From: Pseudomonas sp. QTF5
GTDB taxonomy: Bacteria; Pseudomonadota; Gammaproteobacteria; Pseudomonadales; Pseudomonadaceae
Reading direction: 5' to 3'
Length of the DNA: 50,167 nucleotides
NCBI RefSeq assembly: GCF_000512695.2
Contig: NZ_AZRW02000026.1
Span: 29,710-79,876 of the forward strand
A model generated the notes under the pieces. That model made no database searches and was not told the origin of the DNA. It saw only the letters and a list, made by a program, of their open reading frames with translations. A program made the translations under genes and the position numbers. This document shows positions 42,887 through 50,167 of this stretch, in pieces; position 1 is the first letter of the stretch; each line of letters starts with the position of its first letter.

Positions 42887-44796
42887 CAACGACCGCGCAA
42901 AAACAGTTTGTCCAGATCGTCCAGGCCCAATTGGGTCCAGGTCGGTCGGCCATGGTTGCATTGACCGCTGCGTTCAGTGTTTTCCATGTCCCGCAGCAGA
43001 CCGTTCATTTCCGGCAGGGCCAGACGCCGATTCGCGCGAATCGCGCCGTGGCAGGCCATGGTGCCGAGCAGTTCGTTCAGGTGCGCCTGAATCCGGTCGC
43101 TGGTGCCGTATTCCATCAAATCCGCCAGAACGTCGCTGACCAGTCGATTGGCTTCCGCCTGTTTCAGCAACGCCGGGATTTGCCGGATCGCCAACGACTC
43201 CGGGCCAAGACGCTGCAACTCAAAGCCCAGCCGCTGGAACCACGCGACATGTTCTTCGGCACAATCGGCTTCGCGCTGACTGACCGCCAGGGACTCCGGC
43301 ACCAACAGTGGCTGGCCGCTCAGGCCTTCGCTAGCCATGGCGATTTTCAGGCGTTCGTACATGATCCGCTCATGGGCGGCGTGCATGTCCACCAGCACCA
43401 GGCCCTGGGCGTTTTCCGAAAGAATATAGATGCCCTTGAGTTGCGCCAGTGCGTAACCCAGTGGCGGAATGTCGTCCTGGCCGGCCGGGAGCGCGACCGC
43501 GTTGGCCTCGGGCAACGGCGCGAAAAACTCGCGGTAGGCCGCTTGTGCTTCGGCGACGGGCACGCCGGACTGAGGCCGCGGCGTGTATTGATACTGATAA
43601 CCGGCACCCGCGCCCGAGCCCGCCGAGGTATTAAAAGACGGTTGGGCCTGAGGCTGCTCCAGCAACGCATTGGCCGCCAGCCGCATTTCGCCCTGCGGAC
43701 CGAACTCACCGGCGTCGAGCCCGGTGGGCCGAACAATGGCCGTCGCGACAGGCGCGCCCAGATGATCTTCCGGCCGCACATCGCCGAGGGCGCGGTGCAA
43801 GGTGCCATAGAGGAAATCGTGAACCATGCGCCCGTCACGGAAGCGCACTTCGTGCTTGGTCGGGTGCACGTTGACATCAACGCCCGCCGGATCGACTTCG
43901 AAAAACAGTACGAACGTCGGGTGCCGACCGTTGAACAGCACGTCGCGATAAGCCTGGCGCACCGCGTGGGCCACCAGTTTGTCGCGCACGGCGCGGCCAT
44001 TCACAAAGAAGTATTGCAAGTCTGCCTGGCTGCGGTTGAAGGTCGGCAACCCGACCCAGCCCCACAGATGCAGACCATTGCGCTCGATTTCGATCGGCAG
44101 CGCCTGCTCCAGAAAACCCGCCCCGCAGATCGCCGCCACACGCCGGGCGCGGGCCGCATCATCATGGGCTTCGTGCAGGCTGAGGATGGTTTTGCCGTTG
44201 TGGCGAAGATGGAACGCCACATCGAACCGCGCCAGCGCCAGACGTTTGATCACTTCTTGCAGGTGATCGAATTCGGTTTTTTCGGTTTTGAGGAATTTGC
44301 GGCGCGCCGGGGTATTGAAGAACAAATCCCGCACTTCCACCGAAGTACCCACCGGATGGGCCGCCGGTTGCACCCGAGGCGCCATATCCCGGCCTTCGGT
44401 TTCCACTTGCCAGGCTTGGTCGGCATCGCGAGTGCGGGACGTCAGGGTCAGACGCGCCACGGAGCTGATGGACGCCAGCGCCTCACCACGAAACCCCAGG
44501 CTCATCACCTGTTCAAGGTCTTCCAGGTTGCGAATCTTGCTGGTGGCGTGACGGGCCAGGGCCAGGGGCAGGTCATCGGCAGAAATGCCACTGCCATCGT
44601 CGCGTACCCGCAGCAGCTTGACACCGCCCTGCTCGACATCGACATCGATGCGTCTGGCGCCGGAATCGAGGCTGTTTTCCAGCAACTCCTTGATCACCGA
44701 GGCCGGGCGTTCAACCACCTCACCGGCGGCAATCTGGTTCGCCAGCCGCGGGCTGAGCAGCTCGATGCGCGCCGAATTGGTCAGCACCTGGTTCAT
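42886..44796 (-). CDS. mutL: DNA mismatch repair protein MutL
   Basis: A 636-residue MutL. The GHKL ATPase domain (about 1-330) has ELLENSLDSGA, DDGSGI and GFRGEAL. A linker rich in Gln, Ala, Gly and Pro (about 350-440) leads to the C-terminal dimerisation/endonuclease domain. The endonuclease motif is DMHAAHERIMYE near residue 472 (DQHA(X)2E(X)4E with Met for Gln), along with ACHGAIRA and CNHGRP. This is the MutH-independent nicking type known for Pseudomonas. It overlaps amiB by four bases. Confidence 0.97.
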   Translation of the reverse strand: MNQVLTNSARIELLSPRLANQIAAGEVVERPASVIKELLENSLDSGARRIDVDVEQGGVKLLRVRDDGSGISADDLPLALARHATSKIRNLEDLEQVMSLGFRGEALASISSVARLTLTSRTRDADQAWQVETEGRDMAPRVQPAAHPVGTSVEVRDLFFNTPARRKFLKTEKTEFDHLQEVIKRLALARFDVAFHLRHNGKTILSLHEAHDDAARARRVAAICGAGFLEQALPIEIERNGLHLWGWVGLPTFNRSQADLQYFFVNGRAVRDKLVAHAVRQAYRDVLFNGRHPTFVLFFEVDPAGVDVNVHPTKHEVRFRDGRMVHDFLYGTLHRALGDVRPEDHLGAPVATAIVRPTGLDAGEFGPQGEMRLAANALLEQPQAQPSFNTSAGSGAGAGYQYQYTPRPQSGVPVAEAQAAYREFFAPLPEANAVALPAGQDDIPPLGYALAQLKGIYILSENAQGLVLVDMHAAHERIMYERLKIAMASEGLSGQPLLVPESLAVSQREADCAEEHVAWFQRLGFELQRLGPESLAIRQIPALLKQAEANRLVSDVLADLMEYGTSDRIQAHLNELLGTMACHGAIRANRRLALPEMNGLLRDMENTERSGQCNHGRPTWTQLGLDDLDKLFLRGR

Positions 44797-46223
44797 TCTT
44801 TAGCCGCCAGTTCAGTGCCGGGAATGGTCAGATGTTGACCGACTTTGAGCTCATCATTTGCCAGGTTGTTGGCGCTGCGCAAGGTGGCCGGCGACACCTG
44901 GTAGCGCACGGCGATCATCGCCAGGGTTTCGCCGGGGTTCACGCGATGGTCACGCGGGCCTTGGGCGATCTTGCCGGAGTCGCGCAGCCAGGCAATGTAG
45001 GTGCCCGGCGGTGGATTCTGCTGGAAGAACTGCCGCACGCCGCTGCTGATGGAACGCGCCAGCGCTTGCTGGTGGCTCGATGCCGCGAGTTTAGAGGCTT
45101 CGTTGGCGTTGGAGATAAACCCAGTTTCCACCAGGATCGACGGGATGTCCGGCGACTTCAACACCATGAACCCGGCTTGCTCCACGCGCTGTTTGTGCAG
45201 CGGCGTGACGCGACCGATGTTGCTCAAGACTTTCTGGCCAACGTTCAGGCTGGAGGTCAGGGAAGCGGTCATCGACAAATCGAGCAGCACACCGGCCAGC
45301 ATGCGGTCCTTGTCATCGAGGCTGACGTTGCCGGCACCACCGATCAAGTCGGAACGGTTTTCGCTATCGGCCAGCCAACGGGCGGTTTCCGACGTAGCGC
45401 CGCGGTCGGACAGGGCGAACACCGACGCACCGAACGCCGCAGCCGAAGGCGCGGCGTCGGCGTGGATCGAAACGAACAGGTCGGCGCCTTTCTTACGGGC
45501 GATTTCGGTACGGCCGCGCAACGGAATGAAGTAGTCGCCGGTACGCGTCAGTTCGGCGCGGAAGCCTTTCATGCCATTGACCTGACGCTGTAGTTCACGG
45601 GCGATGGCTAGCACCACGTCTTTCTCACGCTGCCCGCGAGAGCCCGAGGCACCCGGGTCTTCGCCACCGTGACCGGCATCGATTACCACGATGATGTCGC
45701 GCTTGCCGGCCGGAGCGGGTGGCAGCTTGATCGCCGGTTCGACAGGCGTGACTGGCACCGCCGGAACCGTTGCGACCGAAGGCGTCGGCGCCGGAGGAGG
45801 CGCAGCGTCAGCCGGGTTATCGAACAGATCGACCACCAGGCGGTTGCCGTACTGGGCGTTGGGGGCCAGGGAGAAGCTCTTCGGTGTCACGGCCTTTTTC
45901 AGGTCGATAACCACCCGCAGGTCGGTCGGCGTGCGCTGTGCCGAGCGCATGGCGGTGATCGGGGTGTTCGAGGTGTTGACGTTCAGCGGTGCACCGAGGG
46001 TCGCGCCGTTAATATCGATAACCAGCCGATCCGGGGCCGTCAGGGTAAAGACGCTGTGCTGGACAGCCCCTGTCAGGTCAAACACCAGTCGCGTGTTATC
46101 CGGCGCCCGCCACAGGCGAACACTGTTGACCTTCGTCTCGGCCACAGCGTCGACGGTCACCGCCAGAAACAACAATCCTACGGCAGCAACCAACGCGCGA
46201 AAGCGCATACCTAACCCCATCAT
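44793..46223 (-). CDS. amiB: N-acetylmuramoyl-L-alanine amidase AmiB
   Basis: A 476-residue periplasmic septum-splitting amidase. A signal peptide (about 1-28, ending AVA) precedes an AMIN domain (about 30-130), a Pro/Ala/Val linker (about 140-180), the zinc amidase_3 domain starting VVIDAGHGGEDPGASG near 181, and a C-terminal LysM domain (about 430-473). It is likely activated by EnvC/NlpD-type partners. Two starts are possible: the ATG at 46223, one base after the tsaE TAA, or ATG at 46208 with GGGG about six bases upstream. Confidence 0.96.
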   Translation of the reverse strand: MMGLGMRFRALVAAVGLLFLAVTVDAVAETKVNSVRLWRAPDNTRLVFDLTGAVQHSVFTLTAPDRLVIDINGATLGAPLNVNTSNTPITAMRSAQRTPTDLRVVIDLKKAVTPKSFSLAPNAQYGNRLVVDLFDNPADAAPPPAPTPSVATVPAVPVTPVEPAIKLPPAPAGKRDIIVVIDAGHGGEDPGASGSRGQREKDVVLAIARELQRQVNGMKGFRAELTRTGDYFIPLRGRTEIARKKGADLFVSIHADAAPSAAAFGASVFALSDRGATSETARWLADSENRSDLIGGAGNVSLDDKDRMLAGVLLDLSMTASLTSSLNVGQKVLSNIGRVTPLHKQRVEQAGFMVLKSPDIPSILVETGFISNANEASKLAASSHQQALARSISSGVRQFFQQNPPPGTYIAWLRDSGKIAQGPRDHRVNPGETLAMIAVRYQVSPATLRSANNLANDELKVGQHLTIPGTELAAKE

Positions 46224-46694
46224 TTAATTGGATTCCAATGCCAAAGCGGCACACCACAACTCGCCACGCGAGCCCTGGGGCAAAATTTTCAGCGAACGCC
46301 CGCTGTCTTGCGGGGTAATGGTAATGGTCAGGTCGGGCTTTGGCAAAAAGCCTGCACCATTGCGGGGCCATTCGATCAGGCACAATGCGTCGTCTTCGAA
46401 ATAGTCGCGGATGCCGAGGTACTCCAGCTCTTCCGGATCGACCAGTCGATAGAGGTCGAAATGGAAGGCACGGATGTCGCCGATCTCGTAAGGCTCGACC
46501 AGGGTGAAGGTCGGACTTTTTACCGCGCCGGTATGCCCCAGGCCTCGGATGATGCCCCGGGACAGCGTGGTTTTCCCCGCCCCCAGATCCCCCTCAAGAA
46601 AAATCAGACCGTGCCCTTGGGTAGTTTTGGCGATACGTGCGCCAAAGTCGCTCATGGCCTGTTCATCGGCCAGGTACAGGGTTACTTCAGACAC
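46224..46694 (-). CDS. tsaE: tRNA t6A ATPase TsaE
   Basis: A 156-residue P-loop ATPase (YjeE) that works with TsaB and TsaD in threonylcarbamoyladenosine (t6A37) formation. Walker A is GDLGAGKTTLSRGI near residue 34, with SPTFTLVEPYE and HFDLYRL following. It overlaps nnrD by 13 bases and is one base from amiB. Confidence 0.95.
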   Translation of the reverse strand: MSEVTLYLADEQAMSDFGARIAKTTQGHGLIFLEGDLGAGKTTLSRGIIRGLGHTGAVKSPTFTLVEPYEIGDIRAFHFDLYRLVDPEELEYLGIRDYFEDDALCLIEWPRNGAGFLPKPDLTITITPQDSGRSLKILPQGSRGELWCAALALESN

Positions 46695-48181
46695 GGTGCT
46701 TGCTCCTCCAACAACTGACGAATGGCTGGAATCAGATCACTGGCCGCCAGCCCGCGGCCAAATTTACCTTGTTGCTCTCCGGCATTGGCGTGCAGCCAGA
46801 CCGCCAGGCACGCTGCGTCATACGCGCCCATGCCCTGAGCGAGCAAGGCACCGACCAGCCCGGCAAGCACGTCGCCCAAACCGGCAGATGCCATGGCGGG
46901 ATGGCCCTGATGACACAGCGCCAGACGCCCGTCGGGGCTGGCGATCAAACTGCCGGCGCCCTTGAGAACCACCACTGCTGTATATCTTTTGCTCAATGTA
47001 TGGGCAGCGGCCGGACGGTCGGCCTGAACGTCGGCTGTCGAAATCCCCAGTAATCGCGCCGCTTCCCCAGGATGCGGCGTGATGACACAACCTAAGGGCA
47101 AGTTCACATTACCTTCGGCCAACAGGTTCAACGCATCGGCGTCCCAGACTTGCGGCAGCGGCGCATTGGCCGCTGCCGACAACAGACTGCGCCCCCAGGC
47201 GGCCTGGCCCAGCCCCGGACCGACGACCAGCACCGTAGCCTTCTCAAGCAAGCCCATTAATTGATTGGCCGACGAAGCGCCGAGCACCATGGCTTCCGGC
47301 AATCGCGCCAGGGCGGCCGGAACATGCTCGTTACGAGTGGCCACGGACACCATGCCAGCACCGCTGCGAAGGGCACTTTGTGCACCGAGCAGAATGGCAC
47401 CGCCAAAACCGCGATCACCACCAATCAGCAATACGTGGCCAAATTTGCCTTTGTGGGAAGTTGGAGCGCGACCGGTCAGACGCGGCACATTACCGGCTGT
47501 CAGGCGACGCGCACTGACCGTGGCCCCGATAAACGTCTCGGGGGCGGCTTGCAGATCATTGAATACCAAATCGCCAACCACATCCGCAGCGTCACCGGTG
47601 AACAGACCCAATTTCAAACCGATGAATGTCACTGTCAGGTCAGCCCGGACCGCAACGCCGAGTATGCGACCTGTATCGGCACACAGCCCCGAGGGGATAT
47701 CCACCGCCGCAACCGGCAGCCCGCTGGCATTGATCGCGGTGATGACACTGGCGTACGGCTCGCGAACTTCACCGCTCAGGCCAGTGCCGAGCAAAGCATC
47801 CAGCACAATGCCGCGTAACTCGCAGTGCCCGCTCCAATCTTGAATGGCGACGCCCTCGGCCACCGCCTCGGCATGGGCTGACGCGGCATCGCCCTGTAAA
47901 CGCCCAGGATCACCGGCGGCCAGCACCCGCACATGCCAGCCGGCACGTCGGGCCAGCACGGCCACCAGGTAACCGTCGCCGGCATTATTGCCGTGGCCGG
48001 CCACCACGCTCAATTCGTGCGCCGTCGGCCAATGACGGACCAGCGCACGCCAGGTCGCCCGCGCCGCACGCTGCATCAATTCGAAGCCCGGTGTGCCGGC
48101 CGCGATCAGGCCCGCATCAAGTCCTCGGACCTGCGCGGCGCTATACAGCGCGTCGGGTAATTCATCTTTAATGTGCGGCAT
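46682..48181 (-). CDS. nnrD: Bifunctional NAD(P)H-hydrate repair enzyme NnrD
   Basis: A 499-residue fusion. The N-terminal YjeF_N epimerase (about 1-215) has the motif GHGNNAGDGYLVA and converts R- to S-NAD(P)HX. The C-terminal ribokinase-like dehydratase (about 225-490) has IGGDRGFGGAILLGA, VVGPGLGQAAWG and ASAGLGDVLAGLVG, and uses ADP to restore NAD(P)H. The ATG at 48181 is preferred because a frame reaching to 49063 would overlap queG on the opposite strand. It is the first gene of the operon, with its promoter in the 63-base gap to queG. Confidence 0.96.
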   Translation of the reverse strand: MPHIKDELPDALYSAAQVRGLDAGLIAAGTPGFELMQRAARATWRALVRHWPTAHELSVVAGHGNNAGDGYLVAVLARRAGWHVRVLAAGDPGRLQGDAASAHAEAVAEGVAIQDWSGHCELRGIVLDALLGTGLSGEVREPYASVITAINASGLPVAAVDIPSGLCADTGRILGVAVRADLTVTFIGLKLGLFTGDAADVVGDLVFNDLQAAPETFIGATVSARRLTAGNVPRLTGRAPTSHKGKFGHVLLIGGDRGFGGAILLGAQSALRSGAGMVSVATRNEHVPAALARLPEAMVLGASSANQLMGLLEKATVLVVGPGLGQAAWGRSLLSAAANAPLPQVWDADALNLLAEGNVNLPLGCVITPHPGEAARLLGISTADVQADRPAAAHTLSKRYTAVVVLKGAGSLIASPDGRLALCHQGHPAMASAGLGDVLAGLVGALLAQGMGAYDAACLAVWLHANAGEQQGKFGRGLAASDLIPAIRQLLEEQAPCLK

Positions 48182-48244
48182 GCGTCTACAGGCTCCGATG
48201 TCTGGCAGAATTATACGCACCTCAGCTCCGGTTTCTCTCGTCTC

Positions 48245-49333
48245 ATGCCCGCTATTACTACAGACCTCTCCGCCCTCGCCCAATCCATCAAGGACTGGGG
48301 CCGCGAGCTGGGCTTTCAGCAAGTCGGCATCAGCGGCCTCGACCTGGCCGAGCATGAGCAGCACCTGGAGCGCTGGCTCGAAGCCGGCTACCACGGCGAA
48401 ATGGAGTACATGGGCGCCCACGGCAGCAAACGCTCGCACCCGGAAGAGCTGGTGCCGGGCACCTTGCGAGTGGTTTCCCTGCGCATGGACTACCTGCCGG
48501 GCGACACGCAAATGGCGCAAAGGCTGGCCCAACCGGAAAAAGCCTACGTCTCGCGTTATGCCCTGGGCCGCGATTACCACAAATTGATCCGTAAACGCGT
48601 GCAGCAACTGGCGGAAAAAATTCAGGCGGTAATCGGCCCGTTCGGCTACCGCGCCTTTGTCGACAGTGCCCCGGTGCTGGAAAAAGCCATCGCCGAACAG
48701 GCTGGCCTGGGCTGGATCGGCAAAAATACGCTGGTGTTGAATCGCAAGGCCGGCAGCTACTTCTTCCTCAGCGAACTGTTCGTCGACCTGCCGCTGCCGG
48801 TCGACCCGCCCCACGCCAGCGAACACTGCGGCCGCTGCACCGCCTGCCTGGACATCTGCCCGACCAATGCCTTCGTCGGTCCGTATGTACTGGATGCCCG
48901 ACGCTGCATTTCGTACCTGACCATCGAACTGAAAAGTGCGATCCCTGAAGATTTGCGGCCATTGATCGGTAACCGGGTATTCGGTTGCGATGACTGCCAG
49001 ATCGTCTGCCCGTGGAACCGCTTCGCCCGGCCTTCCGGCGAAAGCGATTTCAAGCCGCGGCACAACCTCGACAACGCCGAACTGGCCGAACTGTTCATGT
49101 GGGACGAAGAAAAATTTCTCAGCAGTACCGAGGGCTCACCGCTCAGACGCGCGGGTTACGAGCGCTGGTTGCGCAATCTGGCGGTCGGCCTGGGTAATGC
49201 GCCGTCGAGTATTCCGGTGCTGGAAGCGCTGAAGGCCCGCAGGGATTACCCGTCGGAGTTGGTGCGAGAGCATGTCGAATGGGCGTTGGGGCAACATGAG
49301 CAGCGCGCTGGCAACCTTGGAACTCGACCTTAA
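48245..49333 (+). CDS. queG: Epoxyqueuosine reductase QueG
   Basis: A 362-residue cobalamin- and Fe-S-dependent enzyme that reduces epoxyqueuosine to queuosine in tRNA. The N-terminal B12-binding domain is followed by two [4Fe-4S] motifs, CGRCTACLDICP (about residue 200) and CDDCQIVCPWN (about 250), and a C-terminal HEAT-like part. The ATG at 48245 lacks a clear Shine-Dalgarno; a GTG at 48173 would overlap nnrD. The catalytic Asp is in VDSAPVLEKAIA. Confidence 0.96.
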   Translation: MPAITTDLSALAQSIKDWGRELGFQQVGISGLDLAEHEQHLERWLEAGYHGEMEYMGAHGSKRSHPEELVPGTLRVVSLRMDYLPGDTQMAQRLAQPEKAYVSRYALGRDYHKLIRKRVQQLAEKIQAVIGPFGYRAFVDSAPVLEKAIAEQAGLGWIGKNTLVLNRKAGSYFFLSELFVDLPLPVDPPHASEHCGRCTACLDICPTNAFVGPYVLDARRCISYLTIELKSAIPEDLRPLIGNRVFGCDDCQIVCPWNRFARPSGESDFKPRHNLDNAELAELFMWDEEKFLSSTEGSPLRRAGYERWLRNLAVGLGNAPSSIPVLEALKARRDYPSELVREHVEWALGQHEQRAGNLGTRP

Positions 49334-49334
49334 C

Positions 49335-49368
49335 AAATGGGGTAATTAGACGATGAATTACCCCATTT
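49335..49368 (+). terminator. Perfect hairpin after queG
   Basis: AAATGGGGTAATT (49335-49347) pairs exactly with AATTACCCCATTT (49356-49368) over an eight-base loop. It begins two bases after the queG stop. There is no T run beyond the stem's own three Ts. It may end queG and the convergent gene, or stabilise 3' ends. A partial third copy of the arm (CTACCCCGTTAAG) follows at about 49378. Confidence 0.7.
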
Positions 49369-49422
49369 GAAGTCGAACTACCCCGTTAAGAGTAAATCGC
49401 ACACACGACCAGCAACCTTCGA

Positions 49423-50034
49423 TCATGCCTCGTCGTTATAAACGAACTTGGGCATTTCCCAATGAAAACGGATCGCCAGCAAGCGCAGCAGAAAGCCGCC
49501 GAACAAGGTGATCAGGATCGCCTGTTCACCGGGTAATTGCAGGTAGATGCAAAGCAGATAGCACCATGCCGCGGCAAACGAGACGCTGGCGTAAAGCTCG
49601 CGGCGGAAGATCAGCGGGATATCGTTGCAGAAGATGTCCCGCAAAATACCGCCAAACACGCCGGTGATCACGCCGCTGACCGAGGCCACCAGCATGCCAT
49701 GGCCCATTTCCAGAGCAGTCATGCAACCGATCAGGGTGAATGCCACCAGACCCACCGCGTCTAACACCAGAAACAGCGAGCGCAGATGGCGCATCCAGCG
49801 GGCGATGAAGATCGTCAGCATCGCCGCGACGGAGGTCAGCACCAGGTATTCCGGGTGTTTGACCCAGGTCAGCGGGTAGTGGCCAAGCAACACGTCACGC
49901 ACGGAGCCGCCGCCCAACGCCGTGACGCACGCAATCAGCACCACGCCAAACCAATCCATGCCACGACGGCCCGCAGACAGGGCGCCAGTCATGGCTTCGG
50001 CAGTAATGGCGATCAGGTAGAGCATCAGCAACAT
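49423..50034 (-). CDS. TRIC-family (UPF0126) membrane protein
   Basis: A 203-residue membrane protein of about seven segments with two repeated halves, as in YadS/YicG and the trimeric intracellular cation (TRIC) channels. The repeat signature is GGGSVRDVLLG near residue 40 and GGILRDIFCNDIP near 125. It may conduct monovalent cations. The start ATG is preceded by AGGACC. It is monocistronic at the window edge. Confidence 0.9.
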   Translation of the reverse strand: MLLMLYLIAITAEAMTGALSAGRRGMDWFGVVLIACVTALGGGSVRDVLLGHYPLTWVKHPEYLVLTSVAAMLTIFIARWMRHLRSLFLVLDAVGLVAFTLIGCMTALEMGHGMLVASVSGVITGVFGGILRDIFCNDIPLIFRRELYASVSFAAAWCYLLCIYLQLPGEQAILITLFGGFLLRLLAIRFHWEMPKFVYNDEA

Positions 50035-50103
50035 GGTGGCGGTCCTTACAAGAAGGCGCGCAGTCTACTCAGATCGTCAGGGCACCAAAAGGGGGCAAGA
50101 GAA

Positions 50104-50118
50104 CCTGTGGCGAGGGAG
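50104..50118. repeat. Half REP of subtype C at window end
   Basis: CCTGTGGCGAGGGAG matches the left end of the 24899-25036 element. Any partner may lie beyond the window. Confidence 0.5.
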
Positions 50119-50167
50119 GCCCCGCACCGTCTTCGACGCCGCGCTGTCGCGCAGCAAACTGGTTCAT

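Noticed and set aside
48182..49063. Minus-strand extension of nnrD
   Set aside because: It is an antisense frame of queG; the YjeF_N domain begins just after the ATG at 48181.

Overview
The window is chromosomal DNA of a Pseudomonas, most likely of the P. fluorescens group. The evidence is the gene content and order (pncB-nadE-azurin-LOG; rpsF-rpsR-rplI-dnaB; nnrD-tsaE-amiB-mutL-miaA-hfq-hflX-hflK-hflC), an azurin typical of the genus, the high GC content, and many REP/REPIN palindromes of the type known from fluorescent pseudomonads. From memory, most of this order matches one arm of the P. aeruginosa chromosome. No prophage, IS element, CRISPR array or integrase was seen.

Layout. (1) 1-7 kb: a YdfG-like short-chain dehydrogenase; an 828-base non-coding stretch (791-1618) with a same-strand cluster of DnaA-box-like sequences carried on a degenerate direct repeat; then a complete branched-chain amino acid ABC transporter (livK-livH-livM-livG-livF, minus strand). 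(2) 7-11.2 kb: amaB-amaA, which oxidise pipecolate through piperideine-6-carboxylate to aminoadipate in lysine catabolism, with a divergent LysR regulator. (3) 11.3-15.3 kb: pncB-nadE (NAD salvage), azurin, an unrecognised 29-codon ORF, a LOG-family phosphoribohydrolase and a small charged protein. (4) 15.4-22.2 kb: a three-gene operon encoding a transglutaminase-like/DUF2126 amidoligase protein, a circularly permuted ATP-grasp fused to an alpha-E domain, and a second transglutaminase-like protein. Its chemistry and substrate are unknown to me, and it is the best candidate here for an uncharacterised system. (5) 22.5-32.4 kb: ygiQ (radical SAM), dnaB, the rpsF-rpsR-DUF2232-rplI ribosomal operon, rlmB and rnr. 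(6) 32.5-35.1 kb: two identical tRNA-Leu(CAG) genes in tandem, each with its own promoter and terminator, then a chemoreceptor. (7) 35.2-48.2 kb: purA, hisZ, and a long compact operon nnrD-tsaE-amiB-mutL-miaA-hfq-hflX-hflK-hflC with stop/start overlaps. (8) 48.2-50.2 kb: queG on the plus strand and a TRIC/UPF0126 membrane protein.

The genes are mainly core housekeeping (translation, replication, tRNA and rRNA modification, purine and NAD metabolism, mismatch repair, membrane protease control) with islands of amino acid uptake and catabolism. The regions that go beyond routine annotation are the DnaA-box region, the phased GCAACC repeats and folded element upstream of livK, the ATP-grasp/amidoligase operon, the small ORF and palindrome between azurin and LOG, and eight REP-type palindromic elements in three sequence subtypes. 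All functional calls come from reading the sequence and from knowledge of the families; no database search was run.
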